From Antarcticibacterium flavum (GTDB taxonomy: Bacteria > Bacteroidota > Bacteroidia > Flavobacteriales > Flavobacteriaceae), in assembly GCF_006159205.1 (NCBI RefSeq), contig NZ_CP040812.1:3100001-3164000 (forward strand): a stretch of DNA of 64,000 bases, written 5' to 3'. The stretch's first letter is position 1, and each line of letters starts with the position of its first letter. This document shows positions 44,263 to 54,446 of this stretch, piece by piece. The position numbers were made by a program, and so were the translations under genes. Under the pieces are notes generated by a model. That model saw only the letters and a list, made by a program, of their open reading frames with translations. It ran no database searches and had not been told where the DNA came from.

Positions 44263-45888
44263 TTATTCTCCCATAAATGGATATCTGTAATCTGTAGGAG
44301 TTACAAAGGTTTCCTTAATAACTCTTGGCGAAACCCATCTTAATAAATTAAGCTTGGATCCTGCCTTATCATTTGTACCGCTGGCTCTCGCACCACCAAA
44401 TGGCTGCTGACCTACAACCGCACCGGTAGGCTTGTCATTGATATAGAAGTTTCCGGCAGCGTTCTGCAAGGCTTTTGTTGCCTGTGCGGCAGCATACCGG
44501 TCCTGTGAAAGGATCGCTCCTGTAAGTCCATAAATACTATCGTCTACCAGCTTGAGAGTTTCTTCCCACTGGTTATCCTCGTAAACGTAAATTGTAACTA
44601 CAGGTCCAAATAATTCAGTACACATTGTGCTATATTTTGGATTGGTGGTTAAGATTACCGTTGGTTGGATAAAATATCCTTTAGATTTATCATAATCTCC
44701 ACCCACTACTATTTCAGCATCCTTATCTTCTTTTGCCTGGTCTATGTAAGAAGCCAGTTTGTCAAATGAACCTTCGTGAATAACGGCGGTGATAAAGTTC
44801 TTCATATCTTCCGGTGATCCCATTTTAAATGAGTTTACATCTTCCACCACGTAACCTTTTACTTCTTCCCACATGCTTTTTGGAATGTAAACCCTGGATG
44901 CAGCACTGCATTTCTGTCCCTGGAATTCAAAAGCTCCCCTGGAAATGGCTGTCGCCACCTGCTTTGGCCTTGCGCTTGGGTGGGCAAGGATGAAATCCTT
45001 TCCACCTGTTTCCCCAACTATGCGAGGGTAGGTTTTGTAATTATGGATATTCTTTCCAATTTTTTCCCAGATGCCTTTGAAGACATCGGTACTTCCTGTA
45101 AAATGCACTCCGCTAAAGTCCCGGCTGGCAAGTACAGTATCGGTGATCATCACAGGATCTCCCATTACCATGTTAATCACTCCATCTGGCAACCCGGCTT
45201 CCTTGAAGATCTCCATAATGACCTGTGCAGAATACACCTGGCTGTCACTTGGCTTCCATACCACTACATTGCCCATTAAAGCTGCACTGGCAGGAAGGTT
45301 TCCTGCGATGGCAGTAAAATTGAACGGAGTGATGGCATAAACGAATCCTTCAAGTGGCCGGTATTCCAGCCTGTTCCAGGTCCCCGGTAGTGATTCCGGC
45401 TGCTCTTCATAGATCTGGGCCATATATTCCACATTAAAGGTAAGGAAGTCTATAAGCTCACAGGCAGAATCGATCTCTGCCTGGAAAATATTCTTTGACT
45501 GCCCAATCATTGTGGCCGCATTGATCTTTGATCTGTAAGGCCCGGCAATAAGATCGGCTGCCTTTAGAAATATAGCCGCTCTTTGTTCCCATTCAAGATC
45601 TGCCCATTTGGTGCGGGCTTCAAGAGCTGTAGAGATCGCTTTTTCAACATGGCTTTTGTTGGCCTTATGAAAGGTTCCCAGGTTGTGCTGGTGGTCATGA
45701 GGCGGGTGCATGGTCGTGGTGTCCCCGGTCTTAATTTCCTCAGATCCTATATATAAAGGAACTTCTACCGTGGAGTTCCATAGCTCTTTGTAGGTTTTTA
45801 ATACTTCTTCTCTTTCGGGTGTTCCGGGAGCGTATGATTTAATAGGCTCATTCACTGCCGTAGGAACTTGAAAAAATCCTTTTCCCAT
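44263..45888 (-). CDS. pruA: 1-pyrroline-5-carboxylate dehydrogenase
   Basis: A 541-residue aldehyde dehydrogenase that oxidises glutamate semialdehyde to glutamate in proline breakdown, using NAD. The catalytic Cys is in FQGQKCSAASRVY and the Glu in IVGETGGKDF. Other family stretches are AITPFNFTAIAGNLP, WKPSDSQ, VHFTGSTDVFKGIW and the C-terminal QQPFGGARASGTNDKAG. The length fits the stand-alone PruA type; the proline dehydrogenase gene is not in the window. The start is the ATG at 45888, with TACCTTTA (one base off the -7 consensus) about 50 bp upstream. Confidence 0.96.
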   Translation of the reverse strand: MGKGFFQVPTAVNEPIKSYAPGTPEREEVLKTYKELWNSTVEVPLYIGSEEIKTGDTTTMHPPHDHQHNLGTFHKANKSHVEKAISTALEARTKWADLEWEQRAAIFLKAADLIAGPYRSKINAATMIGQSKNIFQAEIDSACELIDFLTFNVEYMAQIYEEQPESLPGTWNRLEYRPLEGFVYAITPFNFTAIAGNLPASAALMGNVVVWKPSDSQVYSAQVIMEIFKEAGLPDGVINMVMGDPVMITDTVLASRDFSGVHFTGSTDVFKGIWEKIGKNIHNYKTYPRIVGETGGKDFILAHPSARPKQVATAISRGAFEFQGQKCSAASRVYIPKSMWEEVKGYVVEDVNSFKMGSPEDMKNFITAVIHEGSFDKLASYIDQAKEDKDAEIVVGGDYDKSKGYFIQPTVILTTNPKYSTMCTELFGPVVTIYVYEDNQWEETLKLVDDSIYGLTGAILSQDRYAAAQATKALQNAAGNFYINDKPTGAVVGQQPFGGARASGTNDKAGSKLNLLRWVSPRVIKETFVTPTDYRYPFMGE

Positions 45889-45990
45889 AATATTTTTACT
45901 TTTTTAGTTTGAAATTTTAAGGTTCGTAAAGGTAAAAAAATTAACCGACTTAAACTTGAAGATATCCCTCTGGATTTTACCTGTTTGACG

Positions 45991-45998
45991 TAAATTTG
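45991..45998 (+). promoter_or_regulatory. Promoter -7 element of the NRDE gene
   Basis: TAAATTTG, exact to TAnnTTTG, 25 bp before the TTG start at 46024. Confidence 0.5.
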
Positions 45999-46023
45999 CA
46001 GGGAATAATTTTTTCTGAAAATT

Positions 46024-46728
46024 TTGTGCACAGTAACCCTAATTCCGCTTAAATCCGGCTTTGTCCTCACTTCAAATCGGGATGAAGCTGCCAATAGAGA
46101 AACCATTCCTCCCCAGGTCTACCGGGTAGAGGAAGTGGAAATGGCTTTCCCAAAGGATAAAGTCGCAGGGGGAACCTGGATTGGGGTGAGTGAACATAAA
46201 AGGCTTATATGCCTCTTAAATGGGGCTTTTGAAGATCACATTAGAGAGCTGCCTTACCGCAAAAGCAGGGGAGTGGTTGTCAGGGAAATGCTGGCAACCC
46301 CCAATGCCTCTATGATGCTGAAGGATTACCTGCTCGAGAATATAGAACCGTTTACATTGATCATGGTAGACTGGAAAGAGGAACTTGGGTTTTGGGAATT
46401 GGTATGGGACGGTGAGAAAAGGCATATTTCCAAACTTCCACTTAAGGAGCATGTTTGGTCTTCCACTCCTTTATATAATGCTGAAATGAGGGACAAAAGA
46501 AGATCCTGGTTTGATAAGCTGAAAAATTCTTCAGCTTTATCTCCTGCTGAAGTCTGGGAGTTCCATCATTCAGGAGGGGAAGGGGATCCTGAAACAGATC
46601 TTGTTATGGACCGCGGCTTTGTGAAAACCCAGAGTATCACACAAATTGAGAAATCCGGTGCCGGCACAATACTCATCTACGAGGATCTTTCAGAAAAAAG
46701 TATAAAAAGACTAAAACTGGAATTTTAA
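46024..46728 (+). CDS. NRDE (TANGO2-like) family protein
   Basis: A 234-residue protein of the NRDE family, named for the N-R-D-E motif seen here in LTSNRDEAANR. The N-terminus is MCTVTLIP. The Cys at position 2 is conserved in the family and placed like the nucleophile of Ntn hydrolases. That requires the TTG at 46024 to be the start. Human TANGO2 has been linked to haem and lipid handling; no bacterial reaction is established. The end lies 8 bp from the convergent apaG. Confidence 0.88.
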   Translation: MCTVTLIPLKSGFVLTSNRDEAANRETIPPQVYRVEEVEMAFPKDKVAGGTWIGVSEHKRLICLLNGAFEDHIRELPYRKSRGVVVREMLATPNASMMLKDYLLENIEPFTLIMVDWKEELGFWELVWDGEKRHISKLPLKEHVWSSTPLYNAEMRDKRRSWFDKLKNSSALSPAEVWEFHHSGGEGDPETDLVMDRGFVKTQSITQIEKSGAGTILIYEDLSEKSIKRLKLEF

Positions 46729-46736
46729 ACCTTCAG

Positions 46737-47123
46737 CTAATTTAAAGCAAAGGGGGCGCTTAATTTAAAAGAAGGAATGATCACCTTGAATTTCTTTGAA
46801 GTGGTAAAGTTGATCATATTATAATGACCGCTCATTGCTCCAAAAGGTGCGGTAAGCAGGCAGCCGCTGTTATATGTATGTGACTCTCCGGGTTTTAAAA
46901 CCGGTTTTTGACCAATAACCCCTTCCCCCTGTACGATCTCTGTATTATTCAGGGCATCCTTAATGCTCCAGAAACGTGAAGTTAATTGCACGGAATCCTT
47001 GCTCTGGTTCTCGATAGTGATCTTGTAACCAAAGGCAAAATGTATCTTATAATTTTTATAAAAGGTCCCTTCGAAATTTGTTTCTACAGAGATCTTTATA
47101 CCACTGGTAACTTGTTGTATCAT
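46737..47123 (-). CDS. apaG: ApaG family protein
   Basis: 128 residues, an FN3-like beta sandwich. Family motifs are FAFGYKITIENQSKDSVQLT, RFWSIKDA, GEGVIGQKPVLKPGESHTY and FGAMSGHY. ApaG has been linked to Co2+/Mg2+ efflux phenotypes in enterobacteria, but its biochemical role is not settled. The start is the ATG at 47123 (MIQQVTSG), 2 bp after the stop of the upstream gene; an in-frame TTG two codons earlier overlaps that stop. Confidence 0.93.
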   Translation of the reverse strand: MIQQVTSGIKISVETNFEGTFYKNYKIHFAFGYKITIENQSKDSVQLTSRFWSIKDALNNTEIVQGEGVIGQKPVLKPGESHTYNSGCLLTAPFGAMSGHYNMINFTTSKKFKVIIPSFKLSAPFALN

Positions 47124-47125
47124 AA

Positions 47126-48217
47126 TCAATAGATAGCAAATGAAGCGATAAATGAGAATATCGCTGCCACGAAAGCTAAAATAAGAAATATAAAGTTGAG
47201 AAGGATAAATTTAACAATGGTTTTAAATCCTCCCTGTAGGTAGAATCTTCTCATTGCTTTATAAAGGTAGAATAAAAATGCTGCCAGCATAAGGCCGGAA
47301 ACCATGTCGGTATCCAGTATATAATCAAAGATGAGGGAGATGCCTATGATAATAAAGAAGGTGGTTTGCACGTGAAAGGTAAAGATGAGGTGCTCCATAT
47401 AATTAAAAGGCCTTCTTATATATAAGAGCCAGATGAAGAGGGCAAAAAGGGGTAGGAAAAAGAAGATTATAAAAGGGAGCTTGTTGATAAAATAATTAAG
47501 AAATACCTCGGGATTTTTTTTAAAGTCATTAAAATCTGTTGCCTTATTGTAGAGCCAGCGATTATATGCAGTAGGGACATGGCCAAGACTGTCCATGGCA
47601 ACCCCCGGCCGTATAATTTCGGTTTCCTTATAGAATGCATCATATAAGATCAATTTTGAGGAGATGGAATTAAAGAACCCCATACTGTCCAGTTCTTCCC
47701 CGGTATAATATTTATCCCTGTAGCTTTCTGTCCCCTGTCTCTGTTGCCTGGCTAGAAGGGTATCTACATTTAAAGGGGAATCATTAAGTGCCGGTACTTT
47801 CTGAAGATTACCCCTTAGTTCCCCAATTTCCTCCGGGCTAAGCTCTTTTACCTCTCTTGCTTGATTTCCTGTATCAAATCCATCAAAGCCGCTTGTTAAA
47901 CTCCAGATAAGGAAGAATAAGATAGATGCGCTCAAATAAAAGCGAAAGGGGTTGGCATACCGCATTCTTTTTCCCTGTATATAATCCCTTGAGACCTTCC
48001 CCGGGGAGAACATCAATGCTTTAAAGGTGCGCCTCACCCGGGAATCATATGCGAAAACCCCGGCGAAGAACTCATTGAAAAAATCATCAAACGCCAGTTT
48101 TTTAGTGGAATTCAATTGCCCGCAATTGGAGCAGTATTTTTCACTGCGATCCAGGGAATGGCCACAGTTTAAGCACTCTGTGCCCCTGTACTTTAAAGCA
48201 GTCCTGAACTTTTTCAT
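47126..48217 (-). CDS. DUF3667 zinc-ribbon membrane protein
   Basis: 363 residues. An N-terminal double-CxxC zinc ribbon (CLNCGHSLDRSEKYCSNCG, residues 16-34) is followed by a soluble stretch and about five hydrophobic helices: 92-110, then four between 235 and 360. The family is common in Bacteroidota and has no known function. It sits between the T9SS plug gene and apaG on one strand, with gaps of 27 bp and 2 bp, and is probably co-transcribed with both. Confidence 0.82.
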   Translation of the reverse strand: MKKFRTALKYRGTECLNCGHSLDRSEKYCSNCGQLNSTKKLAFDDFFNEFFAGVFAYDSRVRRTFKALMFSPGKVSRDYIQGKRMRYANPFRFYLSASILFFLIWSLTSGFDGFDTGNQAREVKELSPEEIGELRGNLQKVPALNDSPLNVDTLLARQQRQGTESYRDKYYTGEELDSMGFFNSISSKLILYDAFYKETEIIRPGVAMDSLGHVPTAYNRWLYNKATDFNDFKKNPEVFLNYFINKLPFIIFFFLPLFALFIWLLYIRRPFNYMEHLIFTFHVQTTFFIIIGISLIFDYILDTDMVSGLMLAAFLFYLYKAMRRFYLQGGFKTIVKFILLNFIFLILAFVAAIFSFIASFAIY

Positions 48218-48244
48218 ACGCAGGATGGATGAATTATCCTGACC

Positions 48245-49492
48245 CTAATGAGATATGTTGATGGAATTGGCGCTGCCCACCCCAATGATCTGGTCGTAAC
48301 GTGCTCCCAGGTCTCTAAAATAAACTAAAACCTGGTATTCATTTTCTGTCTTTTCAAAATTTCCATTGATGAACCCGGGGTCTATACTTCCATTTGGATG
48401 CACGAGTACATAGGTGTAATCATAATAGCCCTGCTTGAAGAGGCTTGCGTTTTCATAAAGCCCGGTGTCTGCATTATAATTAAGCCGGGTGCTTTCATCC
48501 AGTTCAAAGTTGTTAAAAGCTCCGTAAAGATGTAATTCTCCCCCTTCCAGTGGTTCATAATTCATAAGGCTAAAATGGGTCCAGATATATTCTGCTTCAA
48601 TATCCTGGTTCCTCCCCTGCAGGGTGCGCACTACAAACTGGCCGTTTACATCGGGATTATAGGTATAGGGTTCGCTATCCCGGGTCCTGTCTGTAAATAA
48701 AAAATGATGATAGAGGTCCCTAAGTTCTACCCGGCTAATTTGAACTGTGGGGGCTCGCACATCCTTACTGTCAAATTTCAGGAATTCATTTCCTCCCCAA
48801 AAAGCTGTGGGCTGGTCATAACGGTAGATGAGTTCATTCCCAAGACTGTATTGAGGTTCCAAATTGGTTATGGCGTTCTTTAAATTGTGATTTTGCATTA
48901 AAAGTACCTTTACTGTTCTCTCAGGATTCCTAAGAAGTAGATCCGGTGAATTTATGGTGAAATTAACCACCTGTTTCCTGTTCAGGAACTGGAGGTCACG
49001 AGACCGCTTGATGAGGGTTTGGACATTGGCAATGGGCTGGTACACCATAAAACGCCTTGAAAATACAAGTTCCTTTGCATTGTTAAAGACGTTTAAAATA
49101 TAATTTCCGGTAACCTTAAGACGCTGGGTATCCCTATTGGGAATTGTCAATTCATAATGAGTGTACGGTTGCAGGGTATTATAGGAATTCTCATAATTAA
49201 AGATCCTTACGTTGTCCAGCCCGTCCATATATTCAGATTTCACAAGGGCAGAGGGGGTCCAGTCGTAATTTAAATGCTCTACGGTGTAATAATAGTCTGC
49301 TTCATCTCCTATAATATCATCAAACTTTAGGGTGAGGGTTTCTCCAAGGGCAATCACGGGATTTCCGGTGATCCCGGAATTTCCTGTAAACTCAATTGTC
49401 TTTATATAATTGGGAGCAGGGACATCCAATTTTGGCTGCGCAACAATGATCCCGGAAAATAAGAGCAGAGCCCAGGCAAAAAAATATTTCAT
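48245..49492 (-). CDS. Type IX secretion system plug protein (DUF5103)
   Basis: 415 residues with a cleavable signal peptide (MKYFFAWALLLFSGIIVAQ). The body is all beta with the family phrase NYDWTPSALVKSEYMDG, a strand-rich middle (RRFMVYQPI, RTVKVLLMQNHN) and a C-terminal domain containing YTYVLVHPNG. The DUF5103 family has been renamed T9SS plug protein because its F. johnsoniae member closes the SprA translocon from the periplasmic side. The assignment comes from recalled family features. It starts with the ATG at 49492. Confidence 0.75.
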   Translation of the reverse strand: MKYFFAWALLLFSGIIVAQPKLDVPAPNYIKTIEFTGNSGITGNPVIALGETLTLKFDDIIGDEADYYYTVEHLNYDWTPSALVKSEYMDGLDNVRIFNYENSYNTLQPYTHYELTIPNRDTQRLKVTGNYILNVFNNAKELVFSRRFMVYQPIANVQTLIKRSRDLQFLNRKQVVNFTINSPDLLLRNPERTVKVLLMQNHNLKNAITNLEPQYSLGNELIYRYDQPTAFWGGNEFLKFDSKDVRAPTVQISRVELRDLYHHFLFTDRTRDSEPYTYNPDVNGQFVVRTLQGRNQDIEAEYIWTHFSLMNYEPLEGGELHLYGAFNNFELDESTRLNYNADTGLYENASLFKQGYYDYTYVLVHPNGSIDPGFINGNFEKTENEYQVLVYFRDLGARYDQIIGVGSANSINISH

Positions 49493-49670
49493 ATGCGTTT
49501 TATAGGATCCCTTAAAGAAAATATTTCAGCTGTAAATTGGAGGAAAGAAACCAAAATATGACGCTTATCATTTTCAGAAAAAGAAATTTAGAATAAAGAT
49601 ATTACAATTTTTATTCCTTAAAATATTACTAAAGATAATATTGTCATATCCACGAAAATATTCCTTTTTC

Positions 49671-49704
49671 TTTGGGTAATATGGGGTTAAAATTAGTAAA
49701 TTTG
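49671..49704 (+). promoter_or_regulatory. Promoter of the nqr operon
   Basis: TTTG (49671-49674), a 22-bp spacer and TAAATTTG (49697-49704) match the Bacteroidota -33/-7 arrangement. The leader to the nqrA ATG is about 35 nt. Confidence 0.55.
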
Positions 49705-49743
49705 CGCACCTATAAAATTAATATTTAATTTACACTCCATCCT

Positions 49744-51087
49744 ATGTCAAAAGACATTCGAATTAAAAGAGGATTATCTCTACGATTAAAAGGGGAGGCG
49801 GAAAAGCAACTTGTTGAGGCCCCAAGGTCAAAGACTTACGCCATCAAACCTCCGGACTTCCACTCAGTAATTCCCAAAATGGTTGTTAAAGAAGGAGCAA
49901 AACTCCTTGCCGGTGATGAGTTATTCTATTCCAAGTATACAGATGAGGTAAGGTTTACTGCTCCCGTGAGCGGTACTTTGCTGGAAGTAAAACGTGCTGA
50001 AAAGCGCCGTATTGTGGAAATCATTATCGAGGCAGATGCTACAGATTCTTATAAAGATTTTGGAAAGCTGAATGCCGCCACCGCCGATGCTGAATCTGTA
50101 AAGGAAAAGATCCTTAAAAGTGGTTGTGGTGCCTTTATTAAACAAAGGCCCTATGATATTGTTGCAGATCCTAAGGATACGCCAAAGGCGATTTTTATCT
50201 CTGCAGTAACAACTGCTCCTCTGGCGGGAGATCTTGGTTTCATTATCAAGGATAAAGTGGCTGCTTTCCAGGAAGGGATCTATGCGTTGCAAAAATTAAC
50301 CCCAGGGAAGGTTCATCTTTCTGTAGACAAAAGTTCTGACCAGTATCTTAAGGATATTAAAGGAGTGGAATTACATAATGTAGAAGGACCACACCCGGCC
50401 GGTAATGTTGGGGTGCAAATTCATCATATAGACCCTGTTAATATGGGGGAGAGAGTTTGGACTATAGGAGCTGAAGATGTGGCTACAATAGGAAACCTCT
50501 TTCTTACAGGATATTATGTCCCGGAGCGCACTGTAGCCGTAACAGGTAGTGAAGCTCAAAACAGAAAATACTATAAGACCATTATTGGAGCCAATTCTGC
50601 TGACATTATTGGAGAGGTAACAGCTAACATCAGGATCATTTCCGGGGATGTGCTTACGGGGACTAAGATCTCTAATAACCAGTACCTTGGGTTCTACCCA
50701 AATACCCTTTCGATGATACCGGAAGGTAACCAGTACAGAATGTTTGGTTGGTTGCCATTTACATATAATAATATTCATTCCAATTCAAGAACCTCTTTGT
50801 CATTCTTGTTTTCCAATAAAAAGTTTGAACCTACAACCAATTTGAACGGGGAAGAACGTGCACTTGTAGTAACAGGAGAAATGGAAGAGGTGTTTCCAAT
50901 GGAAATTTTCCCTATGCAGCTTATAAAAGCCTGTATGTCCGGAGATATTGAAAAAATGGAGAATTTAGGGATCTATGAAGTAGCTCCTGAGGATTTTGCA
51001 TTGGTTGATTATACTAACACATCAAAGATAGAAGCTCAGGAGATCATTCGCTTAGGCCTTGATTTAATGATTACTGAAGTAGGTTAA
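49744..51087 (+). CDS. nqrA: Na+-NQR subunit A
   Basis: 447 residues, a soluble subunit of the sodium-pumping NADH:quinone oxidoreductase on the cytoplasmic face. It opens with IRIKRGLSLRLKGEAEKQL and contains VGVQIHHIDPVN and the GNLFLTGYYVPERTVAV segment, close to the usual length. It has no flavin site; it has been proposed to bind quinone. It is the first gene of a compact six-gene operon with gaps of 1-25 bp. Confidence 0.97.
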   Translation: MSKDIRIKRGLSLRLKGEAEKQLVEAPRSKTYAIKPPDFHSVIPKMVVKEGAKLLAGDELFYSKYTDEVRFTAPVSGTLLEVKRAEKRRIVEIIIEADATDSYKDFGKLNAATADAESVKEKILKSGCGAFIKQRPYDIVADPKDTPKAIFISAVTTAPLAGDLGFIIKDKVAAFQEGIYALQKLTPGKVHLSVDKSSDQYLKDIKGVELHNVEGPHPAGNVGVQIHHIDPVNMGERVWTIGAEDVATIGNLFLTGYYVPERTVAVTGSEAQNRKYYKTIIGANSADIIGEVTANIRIISGDVLTGTKISNNQYLGFYPNTLSMIPEGNQYRMFGWLPFTYNNIHSNSRTSLSFLFSNKKFEPTTNLNGEERALVVTGEMEEVFPMEIFPMQLIKACMSGDIEKMENLGIYEVAPEDFALVDYTNTSKIEAQEIIRLGLDLMITEVG

Positions 51088-51098
51088 AAAGTTTAATT

Positions 51099-52283
51099 AT
51101 GGAATGGATAAGACAACGATTAGATAAATTTAAAGAACCTTTTGGAAAGGGACAGAAACTTGAGAAGTATGCTCCTGCAATTAATGCATTGGATACTTTT
51201 CTTTTTACCCCTAACCATACTACACAAAAAGGAGCCCACGTAAGGGATGCCGTAGATCTTAAAAGAACCATGATCACCGTGGTGATCGCCCTTATTCCTG
51301 CGCTTATTTTTGGAATGTGGAATGGAGGTTACCAGTACCTTTCTCAAATCCAGACAGAAGTTGGATTTTGGGAAGCTTTGGGTCACGGAGCGCTAAAAAT
51401 TGTGCCAATGATCGCTGTTTCCTATGCAGTGGGTCTGGGGATTGAATTTTTATTTGCTATTAAGCGAGGCCACGAGGTGAATGAGGGATACCTGGTTACA
51501 GGGTTATTGATCCCAATGATCATGCCTATAGATATCCCTCTATGGATGGTAGCTATATCTGTAGTATTTGCAGTGTTAATAGGAAAAGAAGCTTTTGGAG
51601 GAACCGGGATGAATATTTTAAACCCGGCATTAACTGCTCGTGCATTTGCCTTTTTTGCATATCCTACATATATGTCTGGAAACCAGGTTTGGGTAAGTGA
51701 AGCCACACAAGTGGATGCAGTGACCGGAGAAACTATACTTGGTAGCCTTGCAGCCGGGGAAGGCGCTGGCTACAGTACAATGGATATGTTTATGGGATAT
51801 ATTCCGGGCTCTATTGCAGAGACCTCCACTTTAATGATCCTTCTGGGAGCATTACTACTTGTTTTGACCAAGGTAGGGAACTGGAGAATAATTGTGAGTG
51901 CCTTTATAGGAGCGGCCATTATGGCATTGATCTTTAATGCTCTTCCTTCTATGGGAATTGAAGGAAATGACCTTACCAATCTACCCTGGTATCAACATCT
52001 TGTAATTGGTGGACTTGCATTTGGTATTGTTTTTATGGCTACAGATCCTGTATCTGCCTCCCAAACCTTAAAAGGAATGTGGATCTATGGATTCCTCATT
52101 GGATTGTTTGCAGTGATGATAAGGATTTTCAACCCTGCCTATCCGGAAGGAATTATGTTGGCCATTCTTTTAATGAACGTGTTTGCACCGGTGATAGATC
52201 ATTATGTGATCCAGGCCAGCGTGAAGAAAAGGGTGAAGAGAAAAAATGAATCCCTGAACAAGCAAATTAATACAGCAGTTTAA
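51099..52283 (+). CDS. nqrB: Na+-NQR subunit B
   Basis: 394 residues with about ten hydrophobic helices. It forms part of the Na+ channel and carries riboflavin plus a covalent FMN on a threonine. The stretch VDAVTGETILG (about 205-215) corresponds in position to the D-x-x-S-G-A-T flavinylation motif and reads T-G-E-T here. Other family stretches are GGTGMNILNPALTARAFAFF and FMATDPVSASQT. It is 11 bp after nqrA. Confidence 0.96.
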   Translation: MEWIRQRLDKFKEPFGKGQKLEKYAPAINALDTFLFTPNHTTQKGAHVRDAVDLKRTMITVVIALIPALIFGMWNGGYQYLSQIQTEVGFWEALGHGALKIVPMIAVSYAVGLGIEFLFAIKRGHEVNEGYLVTGLLIPMIMPIDIPLWMVAISVVFAVLIGKEAFGGTGMNILNPALTARAFAFFAYPTYMSGNQVWVSEATQVDAVTGETILGSLAAGEGAGYSTMDMFMGYIPGSIAETSTLMILLGALLLVLTKVGNWRIIVSAFIGAAIMALIFNALPSMGIEGNDLTNLPWYQHLVIGGLAFGIVFMATDPVSASQTLKGMWIYGFLIGLFAVMIRIFNPAYPEGIMLAILLMNVFAPVIDHYVIQASVKKRVKRKNESLNKQINTAV

Positions 52284-52284
52284 A

Positions 52285-53025
52285 ATGGAACAGAAATCAG
52301 TAAATAAAACGAACAAGAACTCCTACACCTTTATCTTTTCGATAGTAATGGTGATAGTTGTGGGAACCGTTCTTGCCTTTGCCGCGACTTCTTTGCAGCC
52401 AAGGCAGTATGAGAACGCCCGCCAGGAAAAGATGCAGAATATCCTTGCTACTGTTGGAATTGAAACAGACAGGGCAGGAGCTGAAGCTTTATATAGACAG
52501 CATATTGTTGAAGAGATCGTTTTGGATTCAAATGGGGATGTGAGAGAAGGTGTGGAAGCTTTTGATGTAGATCTTGCGAAAGAACTTAAGAGAGAACCAC
52601 TAGACCAAAACTTCCCTCTTTATATAGCAGAAGTTGATGGAGGTACTTATTACATCCTTCCATTAAGAGGTGCCGGTCTTTGGAATGCAATCTTTGGATA
52701 CATATCACTTCAGGATGATGTGAACACAGTAAAAGGGGTTGTTTTTGACCACCTTGGAGAAACTCCGGGTCTTGGAGCAGAGATCACTAAAGAATGGTTC
52801 CGTGAAAGGTTTACAGATGAGAAGATTTTTGACGGTAGCGGTAACCTGGTAGGGATTTCAGTTGTAAAAGGTAATCCCAGTACATCAAAGGATGATAACA
52901 GGGTGGATGCAATTTCTGGTGCTACTATTACTACAGATGGGGTAAGTGATATGATTGCTGAAAGATTGCAACATTATTTGCCTTATTTTGAGAGTCAGAC
53001 AGATATGAATGTTTCAAATAATTAA
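52285..53025 (+). CDS. nqrC: Na+-NQR subunit C
   Basis: 246 residues with one N-terminal helix (about 13-35) and a periplasmic FMN domain. The flavinylation motif [13 protein letters not shown] near the C-terminus is complete; its Thr receives FMN phosphate from Apb[17 protein letters not shown] is the flavin-pocket signature. It starts 1 bp after the nqrB stop. Confidence 0.96.
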   Translation: MEQKSVNKTNKNSYTFIFSIVMVIVVGTVLAFAATSLQPRQYENARQEKMQNILATVGIETDRAGAEALYRQHIVEEIVLDSNGDVREGVEAFDVDLAKELKREPLDQNFPLYIAEVDGGTYYILPLRGAGLWNAIFGYISLQDDVNTVKGVVFDHLGETPGLGAEITKEWFRERFTDEKIFDGSGNLVGISVVKGNPSTSKDDNRVDAISGATITTDGVSDMIAERLQHYLPYFESQTDMNVSNN

Positions 53026-53029
53026 TATT

Positions 53030-53797
53030 ATGGCGAAGGAAACAAACAATAAACCTGTGCAATTTGCAGAGGGGACAATAGAACAAAAAGAAGAAAAAAA
53101 GAAAGAGCTTGTTCTTTTCCTTGCCGGAGGCGAAGAGAAGGAAAGTTTATTTTCCAAGAGGAACAGGAAGTTACTTTCAGATCCTTTGGATGATGATAAC
53201 CCAATTACCGTACAGGTTCTTGGTATATGTAGTGCCCTTGCGATTACAGTGCAGCTGGAACCGGCAGTAGTTATGTCTATTGCGGTGGTAGCCGTAATGG
53301 CATTCTCAAATATGATCGTATCCCTTTTAAGGAATATGATTCCAAGCAGGATTCGTATTATCGTGCAGCTTGTAGTGGTAGCATCCCTGGTGGCTTTGGT
53401 AGACCAGATCCTTAGAGCATATGCCTATGATGTAAGTAAACAACTTTCTGTATTCATTGGTCTTATTATTACCAACTGTATCGTAATGGGACGTCTTGAA
53501 GCGTTCGCATTAGGAAATGGAGTATGGAGATCCTTCCTTGACGGGGTAGGAAACGCTGCAGGATATGGGCTTATACTTATCATTGTAGCTTTCTTTAGGG
53601 AATTACTTGGAGCAGGAAAGCTGTTTGGCTATGAGGTCCTTGGTCATAAAGGAGTTACCCTTGCCGAGTCTACAGGATTATATGCCCTTGGATACGAGAA
53701 CAATGGTTTAATGCTGCTGTCGCCAATGGCTTTAATAGTGGTAGGTATCATTATTTGGGTACAAAGAGCTCGCAACAGAAAATTAATCGAAACCTAA
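53030..53797 (+). CDS. nqrD: Na+-NQR subunit D
   Basis: 255 residues. Six membrane helices follow an N-terminal soluble extension of about 50 residues (rich in Glu and Lys), longer than in Vibrio NqrD. Family motifs are [38 protein letters not shown] ([16 protein letters not shown]) and [16 protein letters not shown]. The two half-repeats share a 2Fe-2S site with NqrE; its Cys is in ITNCIVMG. The start is the ATG at 53030. An earlier frame start overlaps nqrC. Confidence 0.95.
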   Translation: MAKETNNKPVQFAEGTIEQKEEKKKELVLFLAGGEEKESLFSKRNRKLLSDPLDDDNPITVQVLGICSALAITVQLEPAVVMSIAVVAVMAFSNMIVSLLRNMIPSRIRIIVQLVVVASLVALVDQILRAYAYDVSKQLSVFIGLIITNCIVMGRLEAFALGNGVWRSFLDGVGNAAGYGLILIIVAFFRELLGAGKLFGYEVLGHKGVTLAESTGLYALGYENNGLMLLSPMALIVVGIIIWVQRARNRKLIET

Positions 53798-53822
53798 TCA
53801 AAACCAGATAAAAAAATCTATT

Positions 53823-54437
53823 ATGGAATTTATAAATTTATTTGTGAGGAGTATTTTCGTAGAAAACATGGTTTTCGCGTACTTCCTTGGAATGTGTTCT
53901 TACCTGGCGGTTTCCAAAACGGTAAAAACAGCGGTTGGGTTAGGTGCAGCGGTTATTTTCGTATTGACCATCACCGTGCCAATTAACTTTTTACTTGATT
54001 CATATTTACTTCGTCCGGGAGCCTTGTCCTGGCTAGGGGCAGAATATGCCAATATTGACCTTAGTTTCCTTAGTTTCATAATGTTCATTGCCGTTATTGC
54101 AGCAATGGTACAGCTTGTGGAGATGATCGTTGAAAAATTTGCTCCGGCCCTTTATGGTGCCCTGGGTATTTTCCTTCCTCTTATTGCTGTAAACTGTGCG
54201 ATCCTTGGTGGATCCCTTTTTATGCAACAAAAGGATTTTGATGGGATCTCATACGCTGTGACTTATGGTTTTGGAAGTGGGATAGGATGGTTCCTTGCTA
54301 TTATAGGAATTGCGGCCATTAGGGAAAAGATCACTTATTCCAATGTGCCGGCTCCTTTAAAAGGACTGGGAATTACTTTCATAATTACCGGATTAATGGC
54401 CCTTGGGTTCATGAGTTTTATGGGTATAAAAATATAA
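53823..54437 (+). CDS. nqrE: Na+-NQR subunit E
   Basis: 204 residues, six helices, with the paired motif [14 protein letters not shown], the cysteine of the intramembrane 2Fe-2S site, and [15 protein letters not shown] near the start. It is close to NqrD in fold and comes 25 bp after it. Confidence 0.96.
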   Translation: MEFINLFVRSIFVENMVFAYFLGMCSYLAVSKTVKTAVGLGAAVIFVLTITVPINFLLDSYLLRPGALSWLGAEYANIDLSFLSFIMFIAVIAAMVQLVEMIVEKFAPALYGALGIFLPLIAVNCAILGGSLFMQQKDFDGISYAVTYGFGSGIGWFLAIIGIAAIREKITYSNVPAPLKGLGITFIITGLMALGFMSFMGIKI

Positions 54438-54446
54438 AATAGAGAT

